Assembly: GCF_001469875.2 (NCBI RefSeq)
Contig: NZ_LOPW02000001.1
Span: 62,001-126,000, forward strand
Source of the DNA: Haloferax marisrubri
GTDB taxonomy: Archaea; Halobacteriota; Halobacteria; Halobacteriales; Haloferacaceae
Direction: 5' to 3'
Length of the DNA: 64,000 nucleotides
The position numbers were made by a program, and so were the translations under genes. The notes below the pieces were generated by a model. That model was not told where the DNA came from. It saw nothing but the letters and a program-made list of their open reading frames with translations, and ran no database searches. This document shows positions 8,121-15,865 of this stretch, in pieces. Numbering within the stretch: position 1 is the first letter of the stretch; every line of letters begins with the position of its first letter.

Positions 8121-9290
8121 ATGCAGACGTCCGACACCTTCTCCGGGCTGGTGTGTACGGAGACCGGCGACGAGTACGACGCGGACGCAACCGGCGTGAG
8201 CGACGCCGACGCGCCGCTTGACCCCACCTACGACCTCGACGCGGTCGAGTGGGACGCCGAGACGCTCGCCGAGCGCCCCTTCGACACGATGTGGCGCTAC
8301 CGCGAACTGCTCCCCTTCGCGGAGCCGGTGACGGCCAACGAGGGCGCGACGCCCCTCGTCCCGGCCGACGCGCTCGGCGAGGAGGCCGGCGTCGGCTCCT
8401 TCCTCATCAAAGACGAGGGCCGCAACCCGACCGGCACGTTCCTCGACCGCGGCTTCTCGCTCGCCGTCACCGCCGCGCGCGAGGCCGACGCCGAGGTCGT
8501 CGCGCACGCCTCGCCCGGCAACGGCGCGCAGTCGGCGGCCTCCTACGCGGGCCTCGTGGACGCTCGGTCCTACGGCTTCGTCCCCTCGCGGACGCCGTTC
8601 CCGAACAAGGCCATGGTGAACGTCCACGGCGGCCAGATGAAGGTCGTCGGCGGGCGCTACCCTGACGCCCTCTCTGCGCTCCACGAACAGCTCAAGAGCG
8701 ACTGGTACACCCTACAGGAGTTCGACAACCCCTACCGCCACGACGGCGCGAAGACCATCGCCTACGAGGTCGCAGAGCGCCTCGACTGGTCGGTCCCCGA
8801 CTGGGTCGTCGTCCCCGTCTCGACCGGCGAACTCGCCTACGGCGTCTACAAGGGCTTTTCCGACCTCGTCGAACTCGGACTGGTCGAGTCGGTGCCCAAG
8901 CTCGTCGCGGCGCAGTCCGTCGGTTGCTCGCCGGTCGCCACCGCGTGGGAGGCCGACAGCGACGACCACGAGGCGTGGAACCAACCGGACACCATCGTCG
9001 GCGAACTGGAGATTCCCGACCCCGCTGGCGGGTCGCTCGCACTCCGCGCCGTCCGCGAGTCCGGCGGCACGGCCGTCGCCGTCAGCGACGACGACGCGCT
9101 CGAATCCGCCGTCACCGCGGCCCAGACCGCGGGCGTCGAAGTCGGCCCCGCGGGCGGCGTCGCGCTCGCCGGCGCGTGGGAACTCGCAGACGAGTTCGAC
9201 GAGGACGACACGGTCGTCGTCGTCAACACCGAATCCGGGACGAAGAACGCCGACATCCTCCGCAGTCACCTGATGGGACAGGGCGTCTGA
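8121..9290 (+). CDS. threonine-synthase-like protein lacking the PLP lysine
   Basis: 389 residues, fold-type II PLP family, closest to haloarchaeal threonine synthase over the full length: LVCTETG near the N-terminus, SFLIKDEGRNPTGTFLDRGF, HASPGNGAQSAASYAG, VPVSTGELAYGVYKGF and VNTESGTKNAD. The active-site segment normally reads NPTGSFKDRG, with the Lys bonded to PLP. Here that residue is Leu108 (codon CTC at 8442-8444). The N-terminal zinc-ribbon cysteines seen in the catalytic paralogues are reduced to one, and the phosphate-binding glycine loop is altered (SPGNGAQS for the usual SSGNTGAS). A canonical threonine synthase must then lie elsewhere. It may be a non-catalytic or repurposed homologue. 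Plus-strand gene, followed by the DtxR-type regulator gene. Confidence 0.85.
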   Translation: MQTSDTFSGLVCTETGDEYDADATGVSDADAPLDPTYDLDAVEWDAETLAERPFDTMWRYRELLPFAEPVTANEGATPLVPADALGEEAGVGSFLIKDEGRNPTGTFLDRGFSLAVTAAREADAEVVAHASPGNGAQSAASYAGLVDARSYGFVPSRTPFPNKAMVNVHGGQMKVVGGRYPDALSALHEQLKSDWYTLQEFDNPYRHDGAKTIAYEVAERLDWSVPDWVVVPVSTGELAYGVYKGFSDLVELGLVESVPKLVAAQSVGCSPVATAWEADSDDHEAWNQPDTIVGELEIPDPAGGSLALRAVRESGGTAVAVSDDDALESAVTAAQTAGVEVGPAGGVALAGAWELADEFDEDDTVVVVNTESGTKNADILRSHLMGQGV

Positions 9291-9352
9291 GGGCCCCACA
9301 ACCGGCTGGTTCCTCGCTCGAACGCCCTCATTGCCTCCATCAGACTTTTACT

Positions 9353-9366
9353 TTAGACGCATCTAA
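9353..9366 (+). promoter_or_regulatory. inverted repeat TTAGA-N4-TCTAA, probable DtxR-family operator
   Basis: Perfect 5-bp arms (9353-9357 and 9362-9366), 8 nt before the ATG of the DtxR-type regulator and just downstream of the T-rich CTTTTACTTTA promoter stretch. Operators of DtxR/MntR/IdeR regulators have TTAG...CTAA half-sites, so autorepression in response to metal is the natural reading. This is inferred from position and motif. Confidence 0.6.
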
Positions 9367-9374
9367 TCCGTGGT

Positions 9375-10070
9375 ATGTTGAGCGACGTGATGGAGGACTA
9401 TCTGAAGGCTATCTACACGCTCCAGATGGAGCAGGGACCGCCGGTTTCGACCTCCGACATCGCGGAGTACCTCGGGAAGACGCCGCCGACCGTGACGAGC
9501 ATGGTCGGCAAGCTCGAAGACCGCGGACTGGTCGACCGCGAGAAGTACAAGGGCGTCGAGCTGACCACGGAGGGAGAGACCGTCGCGCTCGAAGTCCTCC
9601 GACACCACCGCCTCTTGGAGGCGTACCTCACGGAGCACCTCGACTACTCGTGGAGCGAGGTCCACGACGAGGCCGACGCGCTCGAACACCACATCAGCGA
9701 GGAGTTCGAAAAGCGGGTCGCGGCCGCCCTCGGCGAACCCGAGGTCGACCCCCACGGCGACCCCATCCCGAGCGCCGACCTCACGCCGCCGGACTCTTCG
9801 GGGCTGTCGGTGCTCTCGGACTGCGAGGTAGGCGACCACCTCGTCGTCGCCCGCGTCAGCGACCGCGACCCCGCGGAGTTGGAGTATCTCTCCGAGGCGG
9901 GCGTCACGCCCGGCACGACCATCGAAGTGACCGATATCGCCCCCTTCGGGATGGTGACGGTCCGCGTCGGCGACGGCGGCCGCGAGCAGAGCCTCCCGGA
10001 GTCGGTGGCCCGAACCATTCGCGTCCGGCCGCCCGACGAGCCGGATAGCGAGGAGGTGTCGCCGGCGTGA
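9375..10070 (+). CDS. sirR: metal-dependent transcriptional regulator, DtxR/MntR family, with FeoA-like domain
   Basis: 231 residues. Residues 1-60 form the winged helix (MLSDVMEDYLKAIYTLQ, DIAEYLGKTPPTVTSMVGKLEDRGLVDREKYKGVELT). The dimerisation and metal-binding domain follows, with the usual His/Glu ligands: LRHHRLLEAYLTEHLDYSWSEVHDEADALEHHISEEFEKR. A C-terminal SH3-like FeoA domain (LSDCEVGDHLVVARVSD...GMVTVRVG) completes the long form of the family. The stop overlaps the start of a Gdt1-type Mn exporter gene, so the pair is one operon, and a TTAGA/TCTAA palindrome sits at the promoter. Together these point to manganese (or iron) homeostasis. The family and target are clear; the metal is inferred. 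Confidence 0.92.
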   Translation: MLSDVMEDYLKAIYTLQMEQGPPVSTSDIAEYLGKTPPTVTSMVGKLEDRGLVDREKYKGVELTTEGETVALEVLRHHRLLEAYLTEHLDYSWSEVHDEADALEHHISEEFEKRVAAALGEPEVDPHGDPIPSADLTPPDSSGLSVLSDCEVGDHLVVARVSDRDPAELEYLSEAGVTPGTTIEVTDIAPFGMVTVRVGDGGREQSLPESVARTIRVRPPDEPDSEEVSPA

Positions 10071-10768
10071 CCGGCTGGTGGGAGATTCTCGTCATCGCGC
10101 TCGTCACCCAACTCGCCGTCCTGCCGGGCGAGAAGGTCCAGTTCATCATCGCGGGCCTCTCGACCCGCTTCGACCCGAAGGTCGTCGTCGCGGCCGCGGG
10201 CTCGGCGTTCGCCATCTGGACGGCGCTCGAAATCATGCTCGGGCAGGCGCTCAAGAACGCGCTCCCGCCGGTCGTGCTCGACGCCATCACCGCCGTCCTG
10301 TTCGCCACGTTCGCGGTGTTGCTCTATCGCGCTGCACCCGACGCGTCCGCGGAGAGCGAGGCCGCGACCACCGACGGCGGCGTCTCCGCGTTCGACGACA
10401 CGCCGACGGTGTTCGGCCGCGAGCTATCGACGCAGGGGTTCGGCGGCTTCCTGCCCATCTTCGCCATGATGGCCGCGGGCGAGTTCGGCGACAAGACTCA
10501 GCTCGTCACCATCGGGCTGGCCGTGCAGTACGGCGCGACCTCGGCCATCTGGGCGGGCGAGATGCTCGCCATTATCCCGGTGAGCATCGCCAACGCGTAC
10601 TTCTTCCACCGGTTCTCCCACCGATTCGACACGCGCAAGGCGTACCTCGGCGCGGCCGCCCTGTTCGGCTTCTTCGCGTTCGACACCCTCCTCGCCATCG
10701 GAACCGGCTTCTCCATCTGGGAGACGCTCGTCGGCACCGCCAGCGACGCCGTCCTCACGCTGGTCTGA
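10067..10768 (+). CDS. Gdt1/UPF0016-family membrane protein, probable Mn2+ exporter
   Basis: 233 residues in two homologous halves of about three helices each, joined by an acidic loop (DASAESEAATTDGG). The second half has the family signature AAGEFGDKTQLVTIGLA (E-x-G-D-K-T). The first-half copy is degenerate, LPGEKVQFIIAG, with the Asp replaced by Glu and the Thr lost. Members of the family (Gdt1, TMEM165, MneA) transport Mn2+ and Ca2+ by cation exchange. The GTG start at 10067 overlaps the sirR TGA in a GTGA, implying translational coupling to the metal-sensing regulator. That linkage argues for Mn2+ export under metal control. Confidence 0.85.
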   Translation: MTGWWEILVIALVTQLAVLPGEKVQFIIAGLSTRFDPKVVVAAAGSAFAIWTALEIMLGQALKNALPPVVLDAITAVLFATFAVLLYRAAPDASAESEAATTDGGVSAFDDTPTVFGRELSTQGFGGFLPIFAMMAAGEFGDKTQLVTIGLAVQYGATSAIWAGEMLAIIPVSIANAYFFHRFSHRFDTRKAYLGAAALFGFFAFDTLLAIGTGFSIWETLVGTASDAVLTLV

Positions 10769-10882
10769 CCGGCGGCGGACGGCCCTCCTCGCCCGGTCAG
10801 CCGACTCGACGCGGGACGGTCTCACTCCCCCGCGCCGTCGCTTCCGCGCCATTTTTCACGGAATCGAGCCCAAGAGAGAGCC

Positions 10883-11566
10883 ATGTCTACCCTCCTTCCG
10901 TCCCTGGGTGCCGGGCTGGTGTTCGGCCTGGCGCTCGCCGCGCCCCCCGGCCCGATGAACGCCGTCATCGCCGAGGAGAGCGTCGTCCGCGGGTGGACCG
11001 CGGGCGCTCGCGCCGGCCTCGGCGCGATGAGCGCCGACGCGCTGTTTTTCGTCCTCGCGGCGCTCGGCCTCGTCGCGTTCGTCGAGCAGTTCCCGACGGC
11101 GCAGGCCGCCATGGTTGGTGCCGGCGGCGTCCTCATGCTCTACTTCGCCTACGGCGCGGCCCAGGAGACGAGCACCACGTTCCGCGAGGCCGCCGACCCC
11201 GACGAGGACAGCGCGGGCTTCACGAAGGCGTTCGTGCTGGCGCTGACGAACCCCTACCAGATTCTGTTCTGGCTCACCATCGGCGTCGGCCTGCTGGAGA
11301 CCGGCACCGTGGACGTGCTCGCTCACACGCCGTATCTCGGCGCGTCGCTGTCGAACCTGCTCATCGTCGAGACGGGAAGCCCGGCGCTCATCCTCGGCTT
11401 CTTCGGCGGCATCGCGCTCTGGGTGACCGGGTTCCCCGCGGCGCTCGTCGCGGCCGAACAGCGCGTCGACTCCTTCGCGCCCGCCGTCGCCGCCGTCAGC
11501 GCCGTCGTCCTCGGCGGCTTCGGCGTCGTCTTCATCTGGGACGCGGTGCAGTCGCTCGTGCTCTGA
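10883..11566 (+). CDS. LysE/RhtB-family exporter
   Basis: 227 residues with about six membrane segments. The N-terminal LAAPPGPMNAVIAEESVVRGWTAGARAGLGAMSADALFF is the characteristic LysE/RhtB block (PGP, then GxxxGxxxxD). A short charged loop (ETSTTFREAADPDEDSAG) precedes the ALTNPYQILFWLTIG motif. The family exports amino acids or their derivatives; I cannot tell the substrate. It stands 114 nt after the Mn exporter and has its own GAATCGAG-rich spacer, so it is probably a separate unit. It is convergent with the Tat hydrolase gene, 27 nt between stops. Confidence 0.9.
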   Translation: MSTLLPSLGAGLVFGLALAAPPGPMNAVIAEESVVRGWTAGARAGLGAMSADALFFVLAALGLVAFVEQFPTAQAAMVGAGGVLMLYFAYGAAQETSTTFREAADPDEDSAGFTKAFVLALTNPYQILFWLTIGVGLLETGTVDVLAHTPYLGASLSNLLIVETGSPALILGFFGGIALWVTGFPAALVAAEQRVDSFAPAVAAVSAVVLGGFGVVFIWDAVQSLVL

Positions 11567-11572
11567 CGCGCG

Positions 11573-11578
11573 AAAAAA
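11573..11578 (-). terminator. U6-tract terminator after the Tat hydrolase gene
   Basis: On the minus strand this is TTTTTT, 16 nt past the stop of the hydrolase gene. U-rich tracts are the main intrinsic signal in archaeal 3' ends, including those cut by aCPSF1. Confidence 0.5.
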
Positions 11579-11593
11579 CGAGATTCTGACCCG

Positions 11594-12466
11594 CTACATG
11601 TCGCCGACGATGTCGTCGGCAATCGTGTTCAGGTAGTTGCTGTGGTCGTCGCCGACCTGCCCCTCCACGTCGTGGTCGGTGTAGTTCGCGGGCGGTGTGT
11701 CGCCGTCTTCGAGACCGGTCTCGCCGAGCGCCTGGTCGAACTCGATGGTGTTGTACACCCACTGGAGCACGTCGTCGGCCTCGTTGTAGTAGTTGTGAAC
11801 GTGGCCGGTTCGGTCGCGGATGGCCTCGTAGGTGGCTCGCCCCTCTTCTTCGCCGGGGACCTCGTTGTCGGTCGCGGCCCCGAACGGGTGGACGGTCGCC
11901 ACCTCGTGGCCCGGGTCGGTCCAGTCGCTTCGGCCGTCGAGGGTGCGGAGCGCGCTGAAGACGACCTGCGCGCCGAGCGAGTGGCTGGCGAATCGGAGCG
12001 TCGCACCCGGGCAGGCCGCCTTGAGGTCGACGGCGAACTGCGCGAGTTTGCGGCCGTTCGCCTGGGCGATGTCCTGCGACTCGCCCCAGCCGTAGTCCCA
12101 GCCGCCGCCCTTGTCGTTGTCCCACGTGTATCCGACGACCGTCCCGCCGTAGCCGGCGGCGTCGAGTTCGGCGTCGGCCGTCGCTATCTTGTCGAGGGCG
12201 GCCGCTTCGGGGTCGTCGCCGTCCTTGTCCCAGCCGTGGACGAACACGGTCAGGTCGGCGGCGCACCCGGCGTCGACGCCGGGCACGTCGCCGGAGGTGT
12301 CGTAGCCGCGGGCGGTGTGGCCGGACGCGAGCGAGCCGTCGTCGTCGAAGTGGTCGCGCGTCGAGACGCGGGGGACCGACGCGGCGGCCGCGGAGCCGCT
12401 TCCGAGGGCCGCGAGTCCGGAGAGCGCTGCTGCTGTCGTCGCGAGGAACTGCCGTCTGTGTGCCAT
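11594..12466 (-). CDS. Tat-exported alpha/beta hydrolase (esterase/lipase-like)
   Basis: 290 residues from ATG at 12466. The N-terminus MAHRRQFLATTAAALSGLAALG is a Tat signal (RRQFL, then a short Ala/Leu-rich h-region), followed by a serine/alanine-rich cleavage region. The mature part has VFVHGWDKDGDD (oxyanion HG), the nucleophile elbow ASHSLGAQ (S-x-S-x-G form), a candidate acid in the GRSDWTDPG to ATDNEVPGE stretch, and a late His candidate in HVHNYYNEADDVLQW. It resembles halophilic secreted lipase/esterase-like proteins; the substrate is unknown. The frame remains open upstream to 12625, but the Tat start decides the N-terminus. A TATA-like TTTATCAC lies upstream on the minus strand near 12515. 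Confidence 0.85.
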   Translation of the reverse strand: MAHRRQFLATTAAALSGLAALGSGSAAAASVPRVSTRDHFDDDGSLASGHTARGYDTSGDVPGVDAGCAADLTVFVHGWDKDGDDPEAAALDKIATADAELDAAGYGGTVVGYTWDNDKGGGWDYGWGESQDIAQANGRKLAQFAVDLKAACPGATLRFASHSLGAQVVFSALRTLDGRSDWTDPGHEVATVHPFGAATDNEVPGEEEGRATYEAIRDRTGHVHNYYNEADDVLQWVYNTIEFDQALGETGLEDGDTPPANYTDHDVEGQVGDDHSNYLNTIADDIVGDM

Positions 12467-12653
12467 GGGTTGTCTACCCGCGCGTCTGCGGGTGTCTTTC
12501 GTGCGAAGCGAAACGTGATAAATCAAACTACGGTTCGGTACGTTGAGATATTGTCCCACGAGGCGACAGTCTCGCGGTCGGGGCGGCCGAGCCGGCGGGG
12601 TTCGGGCCACCGAGACGAGAAACACTATGAACCGCCGTGGCCGACTTCCGCGT

Positions 12654-13700
12654 ATGTTCGATAAATCGACGTGGATTAAGCTACCGAGGAACGTGCTTCA
12701 GGGCCACGGCGTGCTCGACGACCTCTCGGCCGCGGTCGACGAGTTGTACCTCTCTGGCGACCCGTTTCTCGTCACGAGCCCGTCGCCGAACCGCATCGCC
12801 GGCGACCGGGTCCGCGACCAGTTCGACGACATCGATTCGGTCTCCTTGGACCGCGCGAGCTTCGAGTCGGTCGAGCGCGTCGTCGACGCGGCGCGCGAGG
12901 CCGACGCGGGCTACCTCATCGCCCTCGGCGGCGGCAAACCCATCGACGTGGCGAAGATGGCCTCCGACCGCCTCGACTGCGGCTTCATCTCGGTCCCGAC
13001 GGCGGCGAGCCACGACGGCATCGTCTCGGGCCGGTCGTCGATTCCCGAGGGCGACACCCGCCACTCGGTCGCCGCCGACCCGCCGCTCGCGGTCGTCGCA
13101 GACACGGAACTGCTCGCGGAGGCCCCGTGGGAACTCACGACCGCCGGCTGCGCCGACATCATCTCGAACTACACCGCAGTCAAAGACTGGGAACTCGCCC
13201 ACCGGCTGAAAAACGTCGAGTACTCCGAGTACGCGGGCGCGCTCTCGCAGATGACCGCCGAGATGCTCGTCGGCAGCGCCGACTCCATCAAGCCGGGGCT
13301 CGAAGAGTCCGCGTGGATAGTGACGAAGGCGCTCGTCTCCTCGGGCGTCGCCATGTCTATCGCCGGCTCCTCGCGACCCGCGTCGGGCGCGGAGCACCTC
13401 TTTTCGCACCAGCTCGACCGTATCGCGCCCGGGAGCGCCCTCCATGGCCACCAGGTCGGCGTCGGCTCTATCATGACCGAGTACTTCCACAGCGGCGCGC
13501 GCGGCGAGTGGACCGACATCCGCGACGCCCTGTCGACGATGGGCGCGCCGACGACCGCGGACGAACTCGGCATCGACGACGAGACGATTATCGAGGCGCT
13601 CACGACCGCTCACGAGATTCGCGACCGCTACACGATTCTCGGCAACGGCGTCAGCGAGGAGGCGGCCATCGAGGCCGCGACCATCACCGGCGTCATCTAA
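12654..13700 (+). CDS. egsA: sn-glycerol-1-phosphate dehydrogenase
   Basis: 348 residues, the normal length. It makes sn-glycerol-1-phosphate from dihydroxyacetone phosphate with NAD(P)H, which gives archaeal lipids their stereochemistry. Signature features: the nucleotide-binding ALGGGKPIDVAKMAS, SVPTAASHDGIVSGRSSI, and the zinc-binding segments GCADIISNYTAVKDW, GAEHLFSHQLD and HGHQVGVGSIM. ATG at 12654 matches the family N-terminus (MFDKSTWIKLPRNVLQGHGVLDDL). An upstream frame extension to 12543 is not needed. It is divergent from the Tat hydrolase gene and followed by a 269-nt gap. Confidence 0.97.
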   Translation: MFDKSTWIKLPRNVLQGHGVLDDLSAAVDELYLSGDPFLVTSPSPNRIAGDRVRDQFDDIDSVSLDRASFESVERVVDAAREADAGYLIALGGGKPIDVAKMASDRLDCGFISVPTAASHDGIVSGRSSIPEGDTRHSVAADPPLAVVADTELLAEAPWELTTAGCADIISNYTAVKDWELAHRLKNVEYSEYAGALSQMTAEMLVGSADSIKPGLEESAWIVTKALVSSGVAMSIAGSSRPASGAEHLFSHQLDRIAPGSALHGHQVGVGSIMTEYFHSGARGEWTDIRDALSTMGAPTTADELGIDDETIIEALTTAHEIRDRYTILGNGVSEEAAIEAATITGVI

Positions 13701-13969
13701 GCCCACCGTTTTACGCCTCGGGTCGCGGAGCGACCACTCGGCGCAAAAATCTGGCGGGAAAAGCCGCGAGACTCGGCCTCCGGCCTCCCTCGTGGTACCG
13801 CGCTTTCGTGTCACACGACGTGGTACTCTCCGAACTCTGTGACACGGGGTTCCGACAGAAGCCAGTCGACTTCGCACAGCTCTTGGACTGAGTCGAGCCT
13901 TGGTAGTACCATTCTCAAACGCCGTCCGGAACCCGAAGACGGAATACGCCGTCTTCCCAACCCCCGCCC
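13701..13969. other. 269-nt intergenic region with several small inverted repeats
   Basis: No credible gene. It contains a tight hairpin GGTCGC-GGA-GCGACC (13731-13745), GTGTCAC/GTGACAC arms with a 24-nt spacer (13808-13814 and 13839-13845), TGGTAGTACCA (13901-13911), and the GAAGACGG/CCGTCTTC repeat next to the following start codon (listed separately). It could hold a terminator for egsA and the promoter of the DUF420 gene. I find no transposase remnant. Confidence 0.5.
13935..13956 (+). promoter_or_regulatory. 8-bp inverted repeat directly before the DUF420 gene
   Basis: GAAGACGG (13935-13942) and CCGTCTTC (13949-13956) are perfect complements around AATACG, ending 13 nt before the ATG. 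It may be a repressor site or a leader hairpin that limits ribosome access. Function is inferred from position only. Confidence 0.45.
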
Positions 13970-14611
13970 ATGGCAACTGCGAGCGCAGACAACCCCCTGA
14001 AGGAACACCCCGCGGCCGCGACCGCCGTCCTCTCGGTCGTCGGGTACGCCCTCGTCATCGGGACCTTCCTCGGCGTCGTCCCCGGCAGGGTCTTTCCCGA
14101 CCTGTCGCTCCCACAGGTGAACCTCCTCTCCGACGCCATCGCCGTCGTGAACACGGTGAACGTCCTCGTCATCGCGGCGGGGTGGCGCTGGATTCGCCGC
14201 GACGAGGTCCGAAAGCACGCGGCCGCGATGGTCACGTCGTTCGGTCTCATCCTCGTCTTCCTCGTGATGTACCTCACGAAAATCGGCGGCGGCGGCACCA
14301 AGGAGTTCGTCGGCCCCGCGTTCGCGTACTACCCGTATCTGGCGATGCTGGCGATTCACATCATCCTCTCTATCGTCTCGGTGCCGGTCGTCCTCTACGC
14401 GCTCATCCTCGGGATAACCCACTCCGAGCGCGAACTCCGGACCGAGACGCCCCACCGGAAGGTCGGCCGTATCGCGGCGGGCGCGTGGCTCGTCTCGCTC
14501 GCCCTCGGGGTCGTGACGTACCTGCTTCTCAACCACATCTACAGTTGGGAGTACACGGTCACCGCCGTCGAGTCCGCGGGCGCGCTCGTCGCCCCCGCCG
14601 TCGGGTTCTGA
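13970..14611 (+). CDS. DUF420 membrane protein (CtaM/YozB-like)
   Basis: 213 residues, about five membrane helices: AATAVLSVVGYALVIGTFLG, LLSDAIAVVNTVNVLVIAAGW, HAAAMVTSFGLILVFLVMYL, YLAMLAIHIILSIVSVPVVL and IAAGAWLVSLALGVVTYLLL. Conserved His residues (RKHAAAM, AIHIILS, ITHSERELRTETPHRKVG) are typical of DUF420. Bacterial members (CtaM) are needed for activity of heme-copper oxidases, so a role in oxidase maturation is plausible but not shown. No oxidase gene is in this window. An 8-bp inverted repeat precedes the ATG. Confidence 0.85.
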   Translation: MATASADNPLKEHPAAATAVLSVVGYALVIGTFLGVVPGRVFPDLSLPQVNLLSDAIAVVNTVNVLVIAAGWRWIRRDEVRKHAAAMVTSFGLILVFLVMYLTKIGGGGTKEFVGPAFAYYPYLAMLAIHIILSIVSVPVVLYALILGITHSERELRTETPHRKVGRIAAGAWLVSLALGVVTYLLLNHIYSWEYTVTAVESAGALVAPAVGF

Positions 14612-14716
14612 ATCGCGTCGCCGGACCGCGCCCCGTTCCCTCGACGCTCCGGCGGCCGCCCGAGTCACGTCCTCGAAAACTGTGGATTTTTATTGCGCGG
14701 CGTAGTGGCGGCGAAT

Positions 14717-15775
14717 ATGCGAGTCGCGCTCGTCTCGATGTACACGACGCACCACGAGGAGACGGGAGCGACCAGACGGCTCCGACGGACGGCGGAACTC
14801 CTCGCCGAGCGCGACCACGAGGTCACGGTGCTCTGTGCGAAGTGGTGGGACGGCGACGTCGTCGAGTTCAAGCAGAACGAGGTGACCTATCACCGCGTGA
14901 CCGACGCGCCCTCCGTCGGCGGCTTCGCCTCCCGCGTCCCCTTCGCCCTCCGCGAGGTCGCCCCCGACGTGATTCAGGTCGCGAGCTACCCGCCGTCGCA
15001 CGTCACGGCGGTCAGGACCGCGGCGCGGTTCCTCCGGACGCCGGTCGTCGCCGACTGGTGGACCCGCGACGACCGCGGCGGCTCGCGGGCCTACCGGCGG
15101 GCGGCGAAGGCCCCGAACGCCGTCTTGGTCCCCTCCGAGATGGTCCGCACGCAGGTCCGCGAACTCGGTACGTCGGTCGACGCGACCCATCTCGTCCCCG
15201 AGCCCATCAGCATGGACCTCGTCCGGAGCGCCGACGCCGAGGAGCGCGCGGACGTGGTGTACGCCCGCGACCTCGACGAGCACGCGAACGTCGAGAGCTT
15301 CCTCCTCGCGCTCGCGGAACTCCGCGACAAGGACTGGTCCGCCGCCGTCATCGGTGACGGCCCGGAGCGCTCGACGGCCGAACAGACCGCCCGCGACCTC
15401 CGCATCGACGACCGCGTGGAGTTCCTCGGCGAACTCCCCGCGGACGAGGCGGTGCCCATCATGAAGGGCGCGCACGTCTTCGCACAGACCGCGACGGTCG
15501 AGCCCTTCGCGACGAACCTGCTGTGGGCGCTCGCCTGCGGCTGTGTGTCTATCGTCGAGTATCAGGCTCGGTCGTCGGCCCACGAACTCGTCGAGGGCCG
15601 CGAGCGCGGGTCGCTCGTCACGAGTCCGCAGGAACTCGCGGACGAAATCGTCGCCGCCCGCCGGTACGACCACGAGACGGTCGACGACGACTTCGCGAGC
15701 TACGACTACCGGCGGGTCATCGAGCAGTACGAGTCGGTCTACGAGACCGAGCGCGACGACTACGGTTTCTTCTGA
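14717..15775 (+). CDS. glycosyltransferase family 4
   Basis: 352 residues, GT-B fold. The N-terminal domain starts MRVALVSMYTTHHEETGATRRLRRTAELLAERDHEVTVLC. The C-terminal domain carries VVYARDLDEHANVESFLLALAEL, AAVIGDGPERSTAEQTARDL, DRVEFLGELP and the EPFATNLLWALACGCVSIVEY block (E-x7-E region that binds the sugar-nucleotide). The donor and acceptor are unknown; a role in glycolipid or S-layer glycan synthesis is possible. ATG at 14717 is preferred over the GTG-type extension at 14693 because a TATA-like GGATTTTTATTG lies at about 14684-14694. Confidence 0.88.
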   Translation: MRVALVSMYTTHHEETGATRRLRRTAELLAERDHEVTVLCAKWWDGDVVEFKQNEVTYHRVTDAPSVGGFASRVPFALREVAPDVIQVASYPPSHVTAVRTAARFLRTPVVADWWTRDDRGGSRAYRRAAKAPNAVLVPSEMVRTQVRELGTSVDATHLVPEPISMDLVRSADAEERADVVYARDLDEHANVESFLLALAELRDKDWSAAVIGDGPERSTAEQTARDLRIDDRVEFLGELPADEAVPIMKGAHVFAQTATVEPFATNLLWALACGCVSIVEYQARSSAHELVEGRERGSLVTSPQELADEIVAARRYDHETVDDDFASYDYRRVIEQYESVYETERDDYGFF

Positions 15776-15865
15776 CTCGGCCGGCGCGGCGGCGACCGGC
15801 GCGACCGAAGCCGGCCGAGCGCGGCCGCTCCGGGCTGGTGAAAATCGAGAGGAGTGACGACCGCG

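Noticed and set aside
13701-13969. A gene or transposon relic in the gap after egsA
   Set aside because: Only short frames with no similarity I recognise; the region has hairpins and inverted repeats but no terminal repeats or target duplications.
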